Part shown: one piece after another, positions 51,161 to 64,000 of the stretch
Layout of the letters: each line of letters starts with the position of its first letter
Numbering within the stretch: position 1 is the stretch's first letter
NCBI GenBank assembly: GCA_022661535.1
Contig: JAKULF010000003.1
Coordinates: 3,596,001 to 3,660,000, forward strand
From: Eutypa lata
Taxonomy: Eukaryota; Ascomycota; Sordariomycetes; Xylariales; Diatrypaceae
Length of the DNA stretch: 64,000 nucleotides
Direction: 5' to 3'
Translations under genes and position numbers: made by a program
The notes under the pieces: model-generated
What the model saw: only the letters and a program-made list of their open reading frames with translations
What the model was told of the DNA's origin: nothing
The model's database searches: none

Positions 51161-54100
51161 ATATTTTAATTTAACGTTTTTAAATTTTAAAAATTTTTAT
51201 ATAATATTTTCGAATACTTTTAATAAATATATATTAATAATAATAATTATTTTAAACATTTTTTAATTAAAGCATTTTTTAATTATTAAAAATTAAAGTT
51301 TACTTATAATTCGATTTATTTAAAATAATTTTACGAAATAATCGAAAAAATAATTAAATTAATTATTATTTAATTATATAAATAAACATTTAATATTAAA
51401 TATAAAAAATTAAATAAATAACTTAATGTTTTATTTAAAATATTTATTAAAATTAACTTATAAGTAATAAAAAACTATAATTTATCATTTTTATAAATTA
51501 TATTTAATTAAAAAATAAAACTTATAATCGAGATTTTAAATTACAACGATTTAATAATTATTATTAATAAATTCGATAAAAAAGAAAAATATATTAATTA
51601 ACGAAAAAAATATAAATTAACGATATAAAAATTTTTAATAAATAAAAATATATATTAAAATTTAAACATTATATATAAATATTAAAAAAAAGATTAAATA
51701 TAAAAATACGTTAAAAATTAAAATTAACGAATACGATAATTTCGAAAAAATAAACTTAAATTTAATTTAAACGACGATTTTAAAACTTTAAAATTATTAT
51801 TTATTTAAATCGAATTATTAAAAATATATCGAATTATATTTAATGTTTTAATAAAAATTATTAACCTTATTAAAAAAAATAAACTTCGTAAAGTTTATAT
51901 TAATAACTTTAAACATTTTAAATAAAATATTTCATTTAATATTATATATTAATAAAAAAATATAATTATAAAACGAATAAAAAAAATATTAATAAAAACG
52001 ATAAACTTAAATATTTCGTATTTAAATAAAAAAGAAAAAAAAGTTAACTTTAAGCTTTAAATTAAAAAATTAAAAAATAATTTTTAATTAAAAAATAAAA
52101 GCGATAAATAAAAAATCGAAATAACAAATATTAAAATTTTTTAATTATATTTTCTTATATTATTATTATTTTCTTATAATTATTTTATTAATTTTTATTT
52201 AATATTATTAAAAAAATTTAAAAAAATAAATAATTAATATATAAAAAAATACTTTTTAAAAATTATATATCTTTTTATATTATTATTAATATATTTACTT
52301 TATTAATTTTATTTAATAATTAATTTACCTTTAATAATCTTTTTAATAACTTAACTTTTTATAATTTTTTTTTTTTTAATTAATTTTTTTTTAATTTTAC
52401 TTTTTTAATAATTAACTTTTAATCTTTTAAATATTTAACTTTTAAATAATCGATATTAATTATTTAAATCGTAAAGATTAAAATTTATAAAATCCTTATT
52501 AATTTAACGATTTTATTACTTAAAATACCTTTTAAAAAAATAATATTAACGCTTACGAAATTAAAAAAAATTAACATTATAATTTTTATTATTAAAATAA
52601 ATATAATTTATTTAAATAACGAAAAACGAATTTAAATTATTATTATACTTAATAATTAAAAAAAATTACATATATTAAAACTTATATTTTATTTATATTA
52701 ATACTTTAAATTAATTAAAAAAAAAATTAACGATAATTTTTTTTATATTTTTAATATAAATTAATTAATAATATTTTATATTATTCGCTTTAAAGTTTTA
52801 AATAAAAAATTATTATTTTTTAAAGAAAATTATTTAATTAATTATATTAAAAGTATTTCTTAAATTAAATTTCAAAAAGTTTAAAATCTTAAAATTTAAA
52901 TTAAACGAAATGATTTAATAATTTACATTAATCTTTACTTAACCGCTTTTAATTTAAATAAAAAAAAACGATAATAATTAAATAAAAATTAAGTAATTAT
53001 ATATTATAATTTAATTAAATAATTTATACGATTAAGATTATTAATAATTATATGAATTATAATAAAAAATAATATTTATAAATATAATCCTTAATAAATT
53101 TTTATAAAAAGTTATTTTTATATCGAAATAATATTTTTTTTTAATGTATTTTTTTTTATAAATTAAAAAGTTTATTAATACGTATAATTAAATATATTAT
53201 ATTTAAAACTTAAAAATATAAAAACTATTTAAACATTTTTTATTAAAAAAGTAATAATTATTAATAATTTACTTAAATATAAAATTTTAAATATATTTAT
53301 TAAAATTTTTTATTTATATTTAAAGTTTAATACGAAAACTTTAAAAATTATTACGGATTTTAAACATTAAAAAAAACACGAAATATAATTAAAGTTAAAT
53401 TAAAGATTAAAATTTAATAATTAAATTTAAAATTAATAAAACGATTTAAATTAAGTTTAAATAAAGTTTTTAAATAAATTAATTAATAAAGTTAACGATA
53501 TAATAAATAATATTTTTATTTTAAAAAATCATTTTAATACGTTATAATTATAAAAACTTTTAAAAAAGTAATAAAATTTAAACAATTATATTATTAAATT
53601 AAAATCGAAATTATTTTTAAATAATAAAAAATTATTATTTAACGGTAATATAAATAACTTAATTAATAAAATAAAAAAATTTATAAAAAAAATTCGTATT
53701 TATATTATTATTTTAAACGATAAATACGAAAAAAAAATTCTTTAATTATTCGAAAACATTAACACTTTAATTAAAAATAATAATATTTTAATATATAAAT
53801 ATAAAAAATTAAAGAATTAAATAATTTCGTTAAACTTATACGTAAATTAAATATTAAATAAAATTAAAAAATTAATTAATAATGTTATTACTTTATATAA
53901 AAAAAATTAAGATCTTAAAAATTAATAAATTATTAAAAAAACATTTAACGATTTTATTATTGCAAAATATAAAAAATTAAATATTTTATTTCGTAAATAT
54001 TATATTAATTATAAAAAGTTTATAATTATTTATTAAAACCTTTAAGCAAATACGTTACGTAAAAAAATATTAAATTAAAAAACATTTATAAATTAATAAA

Positions 54101-54724
54101 AAATTATTAATAAAAATCATTTAAATAAATTAAACTTAATTAATAAAAATATTATTAATTTTATTATTTAACTTAAAAAATAAAAAAAAAAATTTATTAC
54201 GATAAAGAAAAAATCCGTTATATTAAAAAAAAAAATCGTTAATATTAAAAAATCTTTTATTAAAATTCGATTAATTAAAACGTTTATTCTTTATAATTAA
54301 AATAAAATCGTTAAAATTATTAAAAAAAAAATTAATAATTTTAATAAAAAAATAAACTTTTTAATTATTAAAAAAATTATATTAATATTAAATATTATAA
54401 TTAATACTTATTATATTAAACGATCGATTTCGTTTTTACTTTTACGTAAAAAGATTATAATAACTTTTATAAAACATTTAAATTTTTATAATCTTTTATC
54501 GATTATTAATAAATTAAATATTATTAATTTTTAATTTTTACGAAAACTAATTAAAATAAAACTTTAAAAATAATAATAAATTTAAATAATATTAAATTAT
54601 TAAAATTATTTAAGGTTAATATAAAATACAAAAATTATATATATTATATAATTAACAAAAATTCTTAATCTTTATTTTTTTCGTTTTGCCGACGCAGTAA
54701 TTATTTACGGGCAATCTAGCCGAA

Positions 54725-54848
54725 TATGGATAAGTTACGTGATTCGGTCATTAAATAGGTCTCCCCACTACTTAGCTTAGCAAAAAGACACTTAAAGAAG
54801 AAAACCACAATTGCACCCCCATTCCTATTCTATTGTTATGATACTTTT
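54725..54848 (+). repeat. Right terminal direct repeat (LTR-like), 124 bp
   Basis: Partner of 44457-44580 with equal length. It retains more C/G than the left copy (for example a run of C at about 54816-54821 opposite T bases). The target-site copy AGTAT follows directly at 54849-54853. Confidence 0.8.
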
Positions 54849-54853
54849 AGTAT

Positions 54854-55522
54854 TCATCATAACTAGAGCTAATCTAGTGTCATGCTATAACAATAGAACC
54901 GCTTTATTCGACTACGTTGCAAGATATACTTGGAAGGTATACCATTTCAAGTCTCCCAGAGAAATCTTGTTTTTAAGACTTGCTAGGAAGAGTTTCTCGA
55001 ACCCCGCGTAACTCCGTGATTTTCACGTACAATAATGTAGGTAAGTAGAGAAAACGCAAGGGTCATTCTTATAGTCCATTGGAGTATACCGTCTACAAGC
55101 ATAAATAAATGAGCCACACCATCTGACTCACCTCGACTACAAATCGTAAGTACTTACATCGTTGAAAGAACCACTCGGGGTTTGATGCATATTGCCTGGA
55201 AATATCGGGAGGATTTGTAATTCCTTCCGGTAGGAGGTAGGCAAGCACCTGCACTTACACGTAAGTATAGCTAAGTTAGCCCCCTACTCACTCCACCAAA
55301 AAACTATCCACCAATGATATAGCCTACCCTAGGTGGGGGGGAAACAGGGGTCGACGCATAGGTCGCTTCAACCTACGCCTAGACTCACACCGTGGAATTA
55401 TTTAAACTTACCATTTTCTGTATTGTGCTGGCGAAACTCCATGTTACCAGCGGTTTCTTGATTGGCTAATTTCTTTTCCATTATTTATTTCTTCTCGTGG
55501 CGAGTGATCTCAACATCAAACC
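54854..55522. other. Intergenic, upstream of the paraoxonase-like gene
   Basis: Composition returns to normal and no RIP signature is seen. No gene is supported; this interval likely contains the promoter of the gene starting at 55523. Confidence 0.5.
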
Positions 55523-57147
55523 ATGGTAGGCTTCGCAGCAATCAGCCTGTCGGCGCTGGCCGCCCTTCTCGCTGCCATTGTCTACCAGACACAGCTCGTA
55601 CGCGTCGTCATTGTAGGCTTCGGGATCGGTCGGACCTTCGACTCCTTGAGCTCGTTCCCGTACACATGTCGGCGGCTGACGGACGAGCCTCTCCACGCCT
55701 GCGAGGATATGTGGTTGTCTGAAAAGTCGCGGCAGCTGTTTCTGGGATGCTCTGATCCGCTAGGAAAGAAGGAATGGAACCCACAGTGTGTCTCCCATTC
55801 ATTCCTCTTTTCAACTTGAAACCCCTTCCCTTCTTCTTCAAGGCCAATATATCCGTACGCCGTGTTATTATCTGACGCGGTATCGCCATAGCATGGCGAG
55901 GTTCAACGCCTCCGGCCGGAGCCAGAAGGATGCCTTCGTGGTCTTGGACATTGACGAGCCCGTCGGTGATGGCTTCCGGACGCGCACCCTCAAGACCCGG
56001 GATTTTAACGACATGCTCCACTTCAACGGCATCGCGGGCCACGACGATACTAACGGCGACGTTCGCCTCTGGGCCGTCAATGCGAAGCCATCGGTGGACC
56101 CGGAGACGGGCGTCTTCTTGGACAGCTCACAACTTGGCGCCAACATGACCGTCGAGGTCTTTCGCGCCGTTGGTGGCGTCCAGGACGGCAGCGAGTTGGA
56201 GCACCTGCGGACGTTCTCCCACCCCTTGATCTCGACCCCGAACAGGGTCGCGCCCGTCATCGACGAGGACAAGCACAACTTTTGGTTCACGAACGACCAC
56301 GGTCAAGCGAGGTCTGGTCTGGTATGTATTCGAACAAATTGATCTTCAGGGACGCTACCCAGCACCGCTACCTCACCAAAGACATATGTGACCACTCACT
56401 GATTGGTTATCTATAAAAATTAGCAATATCGTCTTAGTCCCTACCTCGCGAATGGCGATGTGACTATGTGCAGAAAGAAGGCTTGCTGGAAGGTGGCAGA
56501 GGGTCTCCGCTACCCCAATGGTTTGGTGAAGGGCCAAGACGGCCTGATCTACGTACCGAGTTCCTTCACCGGGGCCATCGATGTCTTCCGGCACGTCCCT
56601 AAGGAGGGTTTCAAGAAGGTGCATCACATCGACACGGATTTCAGCCTCGACAATATCTCCGTCGACAGGAACGGGGACCTCTTCGTGGCCGCGTTCCCCA
56701 GCGGGCTCAAGATGATCCAAGGGATCAAGGACCCGCTTAACAGGTGAGCATCTGGAATCCCTCCCCCATTCTAGAATCTCTAGTCGTGGATCGGTCTATT
56801 TCCATGCAGCCATAATGCCCTTATAACATTCGGGCAAATATTCCCGGGGTTTCTTGGGTCCCTGGAAAATACTGGAAACAAGATTATCTGACTTGAGAAC
56901 GTGAGTAGTCGTGTGCCGGCCGCAGCACTCCGGATCAAGAAGCAAGAGGACGGCAATTATACGGTAGAGAAGATCATTGAAGATGGGGCCGGTGATGTCC
57001 TCTCCGGTGTCACGACCGTTGTTCACGATGCGAAGACAGGGAGGTTGTTTTTCAGCAGTAAGTACCCAGATTGCAATATTTAGAGCATGGACTAATAGAT
57101 AAATAGGTGCATATGCCCCCCATATTGCGGTTTGCGAGCCGAAGTGA
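55523..57147 (+). CDS. Paraoxonase/arylesterase-like beta-propeller protein (possible lactonase)
   Basis: Five exons (55523-55785, 55892-56321, 56424-56743, 56906-57057, 57107-57147) close in frame to 401 residues. An N-terminal hydrophobic segment (about 3-33) looks like a signal anchor. The rest fits the six-bladed propeller of fungal serum-paraoxonase/arylesterase family proteins: FNASGRS, then HFNGIAGHDD, an APVIDEDKHNFWFTNDH blade motif, EGLRYPNGL, DNISVDRNGDLFVAAFPSG and a C-terminal blade ending VCEPK. The family hydrolyses lactones or esters with a bound calcium ion. The exon 1/2 junction used here (GTGTGT donor, CATAG acceptor) is the best of two options; the fourth acceptor is less certain. 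The gene is intact although both sides are RIP-destroyed repeat. Confidence 0.83.
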
Positions 57148-57224
57148 TGTTTTGATAAATACATGTTTATATTACAAGGGTTAGCAAAGTTGTCGCATTT
57201 TAACTATTACTTATTACAAGATCG

Positions 57225-60200
57225 GATACGCTTAGCTTAATTATTGTTATATTAATTTAAAAAAACAAGGAAATTTAAGAATTTAAGTAATAAGCATTAT
57301 ATATTTTATAAAAAATAAACGTAATAAAAATTAAATAACGTAACTTTAATAACTTTATATAATAAAAATTATTTAACGTAATATATTTTTTAATTATTAA
57401 TATTATTATTATTATTTTAAGTAAATTTTTAAAATTATTTATACTTTATTTATTATTAACTTTTAAAATTTTAATATTTTTTAAATTATATTTTTAAACT
57501 TATTAATTTTATTTATTATTAATTAACGAATTAACGTTTTATATTTATATCGTTTTAATTTAATTTTTTTTTAAAATATTAATATTTAAAAATAATTTTA
57601 TATATATATAATAAGTTTATTTTTAACTTAACGTAATAATCGTTATTATTTATTAAATAATAAAATTAAAAAAATAATATATTAAATTATTTATTTAATT
57701 TTAAATAATAATTATTTAATTATTTTTATATAAAATAAAATAAAATAAAAACGAATTATTTATCTTTAATTTTAAATTATTTCGTTATTATTATTATATT
57801 TTATTATATCGTAATATTAACGTTTTATAATAATTTTTTAAACGTTAATTTTAATTTTTCGTATTTTAATTTAAACTTTATATATAATTTTAATTAAACG
57901 TTAAAATTAAACTTTTTTTTAATATTTTTATATATATATAACTTAAACGTTTTTTTTAAAATTATTCGTTTATATATAATATATATTAAAATATCGTAAT
58001 TATTTAATAATTATTTATATTTATAATTAAAATAAATAAAATATAAATATTTATATTATTTTTTTAACGTTATCGTTATATATATATTAAATAATAAATA
58101 AAAATAATTCTTTTTATATATATTTATATATTATTATAATTTAATAATAAATAATTTTAAATATTTATTAAATATAATAAATAATTTATTATATATTTTT
58201 TAATTAATAAATTTATTTATTTATATTATTATTTAATTAAAAATTAATTATTAATTATTAAATAAATTTTATAATTATATAAAAAGTTATATTATTTAAA
58301 AAAACGTTCGAAAAATAATTAACGAAAGAAAAAAATATAACGTTTAATTTTAAAGCTTTAATATCGATTTATTATTTATAAAAAAAATCGTTTTTAATAT
58401 ATACTTTTTACGAAAAAAAATAAAAACGTTTCGTTTTTATAATAAAGTTTAATATTTATCGTAAAGTAAACTTTTTTATTATTAAATTAAATTAAGTTTT
58501 ATATAATCGTAAATTAAATTTTATTTATTTTATTTTTAAAATTAATTTTAAACTTTATTTTTTTAATATCTTTATTACTTTTATTAAATTACGTCGTTTT
58601 TTTATAAATTTTTTTTAATATTTTTTTAAATAAAGTTTCGATTTTTTATTTAAAAGTAAAAAAGTTATAAATTAAGTTTTTAAATATAAAAAACGTTATT
58701 TTATAAGTTAATTTTTTTTTTTTTCGTTTTTTTAAAAATATAATTTTTTTAAATTTAATTTAACGAAAATAAATAAAGGTTTATTTAAAAGTTTATTTTT
58801 AATAAAATATATTTATTTTTTAAATTTTATTTAAACTTTTAATAAAATTAAAAAAATTATTTATTATTTTAAAATAAATTCGTCGTTATAATTATAATTA
58901 ATAAAAAGTGTTTTTTTTTAACGACTTATTTAAGTTTTTTTAATAAAAATATCGTTTTAAAAAGTTTTATTTAACTTTTTATAAAAAAATTAAAATTAAT
59001 GTAATCGTTTTTCGATTTTTTTACTTTTAAATTTATTTAATAAAATTTTTTAATTTTTTTTTAATTTTTAATTTTATGCTTTTTTTAATTATAAGATTAT
59101 TAACGTTTTTTTTTAATAAAAAAACTTTTTTAACGATATTTTTAATCGATTTATAAAAGTAATCGTAAATAATTTTCGCGTTATTTTTAAAATTTTATAA
59201 AAAAGTATTTAATTAATTTTTTCGTAAATAATTTTTAATATTCTTTTTATAAATATAATTTTTTTTTAATATATTTTTAAAAATATAATTTTTAATAAAA
59301 TTTATTATAACGATTTAAATAACTTTTTATAATTAAAAATTTATTAATAATATTAAATTTATAACGTTAATAAATAAATTAAAAGTTATTTTATATTAAT
59401 CGTTTTAATATTAAAAAATTTTAATAAAAATATTTTAATTATTTTTAATATTTTTTAAAAGATTTATAATTTTAAAATTAAATTTTATATTTTTTAAATT
59501 TTTTTTATTCGTTATTTAATAATTAAAAAAATAATTTAAATTTTATAAAAAAATATTTATTTTTATTTAATAATATTTAATAAATAAAATAAGATTTTAA
59601 TATTATTAAAATAAAACGTAATTAAAAATAAAAATTAATAATTTAATATTTTTAAGTTTTTTTTTAATTTTAATTATAACTTTAATAAAAATGCGTTTTT
59701 TTTAATTATTAAGTTTTTTTTTTTAAACGAAAAAAATCGATTTATAAAAAATGTTTTTATTATTATAATAATTCTTTTAATATATAAAAATAATATAAGC
59801 GTTTATTAAAACTTTTATTTAATTTAAGTTAACGTTATTTAAGATTTTTATAAGTTTAATAAATTAATTTTTAAAATTATACGTTAAGTTTTTATAAATT
59901 CGAAAAACTTTTAAGTTTTTAAATAAAGAAATTTTAATTATCGATAAATCGAAATCGTTTTATTAATTATTTAAGTTTTCATTTTTAATTATATTTTTTA
60001 ATATAAAAATTATAATTATTTATAAATGAAAATTAAAAATTTATATTTCGAGTAAAATATATATAATACTTTTTAAAACGATAATAAAATTATACTTTAT
60101 ATTCGAAAAATAATAATTAAAAAAAGCGATTATTTATTATTATTCGTTCGTAATTTCGTTTACGATATTTTAATTTTAAAAATTTAACTTTTTAAGTTTT

Positions 60201-63200
60201 AAAAAATTATTTCTTATAAAATAATTTTTAAAAGTTAATTAAATAAAGTTTTTTATTAAAAATATTAATTAAAAAAATTTTTAAATTTATTTAAAAACGA
60301 TATCGTTATTTTCGTAATTAAAGTTTTTAATTAAAAATTTAATTATCTTAATAATAATAAAAAAGATTTAAAAGAAAATAATTAAAAAAATATAAAAAAA
60401 GATTATAAATTAATAAAATAAAAAATTTAAATATTAAAAAAAAAAAAAAAATAAAGAAAAATTCTTAAAACGATATAATTAAAGGTTATATATAATATAT
60501 ATTATATAAATAAAAATTATCGAAAAATAAATATTAATTATTATATTTTAATTAAAAAAATAAATATAAAAACGTAAATTTTTAAATTAAAAAATAATTA
60601 ACGATATAAAAAAAAAAAAAAAAAATTAAATAAAAATAAAATTTTAATATTAAAATGTTTAAATTATATACGTTAAATAAAAAAAAAAACTTAAAAGTAA
60701 AGATTTTATAAAAAAAGATAAAATTATAAAATAAATAAAATATATAAAAAAATATTTTAATATATAAAAAATAATTTTTATTTTATTATTTATTATTAAT
60801 ATTTAAAATATAAACTTAAATATTAATGCGCGAAATTATATTAACGAATTTAAAATCATTTAAAGTGTTTTTTATTTTATTTTAAAAAAAGATTTAAATT
60901 TTTTAATAACTTTTTATAAAAAACTTAATTTAAATAAATTTTTTTTTTATTATAATCGTTAATTAATTTCGTTGCGTTTTATATTAAAATTATTTTTAAA
61001 TATTATTCGTTATATTATAAATTATAATTTTTTTATTTAATTAAATATTTAATTATAAATCGATTTTTTTAATTATTAATTCGTTTTTCGAAAAGTTTTT
61101 TAATTTCGTAAAATTATTATTTATTATTATTATTTTTAACGAATATTTTACTTAATTAAAAACGTTTTTTATTATAAAAATCGCTTTTTTTAAATGCTTT
61201 ATATAAATATATAATTAAAATTATTCGATAAAGTTTTTAATATTATAAAAAATTAAACTTATAAAAAAAATCTTTTACTTTTTATATAACGATTAATAAA
61301 TTTACTTTTTATTAAAATTATTTTCGTAACGATTTTTTAAATAAGTTATATTTTTTATATAAACGAAAATAAATTTTATTTTTAATATTAAATTTTAATA
61401 ATATATATTTTACGTTATATTATATTTTTAAATTTACGATAACGAAATTTATTATTAATTTTATTTTTTTTTAATATAATTTACGAAAAGTTTTATAAAT
61501 TAAAAAGTTATAAAAAACTTTTAAAATTAAAAAAACGAAAAATAACTTAAAATTTAAAGTTATTTTATTTAATATTTTTTTTATAATTAATAATTTTATA
61601 TTATTTATATTATATTAAAAAAAAAATTATATAAATTTAAAATTCGTTTAACGTTATTATATAATATTAAATAATAATTTTAACTTTTTAATTAATTTTT
61701 TTATTTTAATCGTTTTTTTAAAAATAATAAATTATAATTATATTTAATTTAATTCTTTATAAAAAAAATAACGTTTTTTAAAACTTAAATATAAATTTTA
61801 AATTTTTATTTAAAATTATACATTTCGATGTTTTTTAATTAAATAATATTAAAATACATTAAGTAATTATTATTTATTTTTTAATTATATATATAATATA
61901 TTTCGAAATTAAAATAACTTTTTTAATAAATTTATATATAATAATTAATAAAGTATTAAAAATATTATAATTAAATATAAATTAAAAAATGTTTTTATTA
62001 AAAACTTATAATAAATTAATTATAAAATTTAACGTTATTATATAATAAAAAAACGATTTTATTTATATAAAATATAAAAAGTTAAGTTTTTTTTATTTAT
62101 TAATTCGATTTTATTAATAATTAAAGTAATGTTTTACGTAATTTTTAATTTTTTTTATTAAATTAAATATTATAATATTATTTAAATCGTATAATATTCT
62201 TTTAAAATTAAAGTAATGTTTAACGTTATAAATTATATTAAAAATTTCTTTATAATATAAATTTAAAATAATAAAACGATTTCTTAATTAAAAAATATTA
62301 TATAAAAGTTTTTTTTTAACGTAAAAATAAAATTCCTTAATATAAAACGCTTTATATTTATTATATTTTTTAAATTAAATTTAAAGATTTTTTTTTTTTT
62401 ACTTTTAATTTTTTCGATTTATTAAAAAATCTTATATTAATATTTATTATATTTAAAAAGTAATTTATTTATAATACGTATTATTTAACGATTAATTTTA
62501 TATTTATTAATAATTTTTTATTTATATTTAAAATTAAAAAAAATTTTCGATATAATGTAATTAAAACCTTTAATAATATCGTTAAATTTATTTTTAATAT
62601 TATTTTTTTTATTTATTATATTTTTTTTTATATTTAACGTAAAAAATCGTAATAATATATTTAAAACCAAGTTAACTTTATCGAAAATATATTTAACGTT
62701 AAGTTTATATTATTTAAAATATATTAAAATCGTTATTAATTAAAAATTACTTTTAATTATATTAATAAAATATAAATTTTTTTAATTAATAACTTTTTTT
62801 ATAACTTTATAATTAATAAAAACTATTATATTTTAAATATAAAAATAAAATTAAAAATAAAGTTATTTATAAACTTAAATTAAATATATTACTTTAAATT
62901 TTATAACTTCGTATTTTTTTTTCGTAAAAATAAAAACTTTATTAAAATATATAATAACTTTAATATTATTTAAAAAAATCGATTTTTTTTTTTAAAAAAT
63001 AAAAAGATAAAAAACTATAATAACGAAACTTTATTATTAAAAAGCATTAATTTTAAAAAAAGTTTATTAACGTAAATTTTAATAAATAAAATAACTTTCG
63101 TTAAAAAGTACATTTTATAATAATCGAAAACTTTTTAATTTTTTAAAAATAAAATTTAATTTTTAAATAAATATTTATTTCTTTTTTAATATAATATTTA

Positions 63201-64000
63201 CTTTAAAAAAATCATTATTAATTTTTTTTATTATTAACATTTTCGTTTTTTTTTTTTATAAAGATTTTACTTTTTATTAAAATTAAAAAATATATTTTTA
63301 AAATTAAATTATTATTTCGAAATACGTTTTAAAATCGATTAAAGTATAAAGAAATTTAAGTTTTTATATAATTTATATTTTATTTTATATAATAATAATC
63401 TCGAAATCGTTAATTTTAAAGTTTAATAATTTTATTAACGTATATTCGTAAAATAATTTCTTTATTAATAAAAAAAGATTTATATTTTTAAAATATTTAA
63501 AAATTATATTAACGTTAAAAAAATATTTTTTTTTAATATCGTTAAAAATCATTACGTTATTAATATATATACGATAAAAATCTTTATATAAAAATAAAGT
63601 TTAATTTATAAATCGTTAAATAAACGTTAAGTTATTTTTAAAATTTATAAAATAAACGTTAAATATTTTTAAACTTTTTAAAAATATAATAATTATTTTA
63701 TTTTTATATAAACCTTATAAAAAAAATTAATAAAAAATATTATAACGTTAAATACGATTATAAATTTCTTTTCGCGTATATAAAAAAAAATATCGTTTTA
63801 TAATAATATAAAATAAACATTTAATATAATTAAATCGTTAAAAGCTTATAAATTAATAATAATATAACTTTTACGTTTTTTTTTTATTATTCGTTAAATA
63901 ACGAAAATTAAATATTTAAAAAGAAAAAATTTCTTTATTTAATTTAAACGTTTTAATATATATATATTATTAAAAGTTTTATTAAAAAAAGTTTAATCTT
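57225..64000 (-). mobile_element. RIP-destroyed repeat block 2 with Gypsy reverse transcriptase, continuing past the window
   Basis: From about 57225 to the window end the sequence is extremely AT-rich with loss of CpA/TpG and residual CpG. On the minus strand at about 63370-63590 a continuous frame reads a reverse-transcriptase palm pattern: Y-I-N-N where the family has Y-I-D-D (Asp to Asn by G to A change), followed about 45 residues later by a KLL-F motif, as in Ty3/Gypsy polymerases. The element therefore runs leftward, opposite to the element at 44457-54848. Its right end lies outside the window and I could not define its left end. Confidence 0.72.
63370..63590 (-). pseudogene. Degenerate Gypsy reverse transcriptase palm/thumb segment
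   Basis: An uninterrupted minus-strand frame of about 70 codons has the order catalytic-loop pattern, VIF-like strand, spaced hydrophobic helix and a KLLxF pattern. The catalytic aspartates are converted to Asn, so the product would be inactive. The match was recognised by motif order only. Confidence 0.65.

Larger units (their letters stand above)
44457..54848 (+). mobile_element. RIP-destroyed retroelement with terminal repeats, target duplication and Gypsy-type integrase
   Basis: An element of about 10.4 kb bounded by 124-bp direct repeats and a 5-bp target duplication (AGTAT at 44452-44456 and 54849-54853). The interior is extremely AT-rich. CpA and TpG are nearly absent while many of the remaining C and G bases are in CpG, the footprint of RIP. 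On the plus strand a degenerate frame starting at 50855 has the order of a Ty3/Gypsy integrase: a zinc-binding-like region, then an Asp-containing IDYFTRF motif at about 51116-51136, in frame over 87 codons with only a few stops. Other domains were not located with confidence. Nested insertions are possible, since 10.4 kb is long for such a short terminal repeat. Confidence 0.78.

Noticed and set aside
55786..55860. Alternative first intron of the paraoxonase-like gene ending at the TTCAAG acceptor
   Set aside because: With the strong GTGTGT donor it runs into a stop, and with a weaker donor it adds residues unlike the family. The CATAG acceptor with a CTGAC branch site gives the expected sequence.
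45000..64000. Possible simple-sequence or centromeric AT satellite
   Set aside because: There is no short periodic unit. CpA/TpG depletion, terminal repeats, and integrase and reverse transcriptase patterns point to RIP-mutated retroelements instead.
1..64000. CRISPR arrays, bacterial operons or phage genes
   Set aside because: The intron-rich fungal genes exclude a prokaryotic origin, and no regularly spaced repeats were seen.

Overview
This is a nuclear window from a filamentous ascomycete (Pezizomycotina). The evidence is short spliceosomal introns with GT..CTAAC/CTGAC..AG signals, a Zn2Cys6 regulator, two-subunit type I fatty acid synthase genes, and two long AT-rich blocks with the signature of repeat-induced point mutation (RIP). 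I cannot name the species.

From 3.7 to 34.5 kb lies what I read as an alkylcitrate-type secondary-metabolite gene cluster. It holds an Fe(II)/2-oxoglutarate oxygenase (3716-5018), a stand-alone medium-chain reductase (6046-7053), a wrecked MFS transporter (8991-10542), a dedicated FAS beta subunit (11234-17901), a wrecked MmgE/PrpD-type 2-methylcitrate dehydratase (19064-19705), a TauD-type dioxygenase (20463-21856), a citrate synthase (23101-24853), a dedicated FAS alpha subunit without a phosphopantetheinyl transferase domain (25631-30875) and a fungal Zn2Cys6 transcription factor (31406-34510). Expected chemistry: FAS alpha plus beta make a medium-chain acyl thioester, and the citrate synthase homologue condenses it with oxaloacetate to an alkylcitrate. 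In related pathways (sporothriolide, oryzine and alkylcitric/hexylaconitic acid types) a PrpD-family dehydratase then gives an alkylaconitate, which is decarboxylated and oxidised. Here the local dehydratase is dead and I find no decarboxylase in the window, so the local pathway may stop at, or branch from, an alkylcitrate.

From 34.5 to 39.1 kb there is gene-poor DNA. It is followed by a rhodopsin-domain seven-helix membrane protein (39145-40667) and a BAHD-like acyltransferase (41891-43528).

At 44457-54848 sits a complete but RIP-destroyed element of about 10.4 kb. It has 124-bp terminal direct repeats, a 5-bp target duplication and a degenerate Ty3/Gypsy-type integrase. After a 2.4-kb island carrying an intact paraoxonase/arylesterase-like gene (55523-57147), a second RIP-destroyed block runs from about 57.2 kb to the window end. 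It carries a degenerate Gypsy reverse transcriptase on the opposite strand.

Exon boundaries were worked out by hand from splice signals, phase closure and family similarity. All annotated multi-exon genes close in frame.
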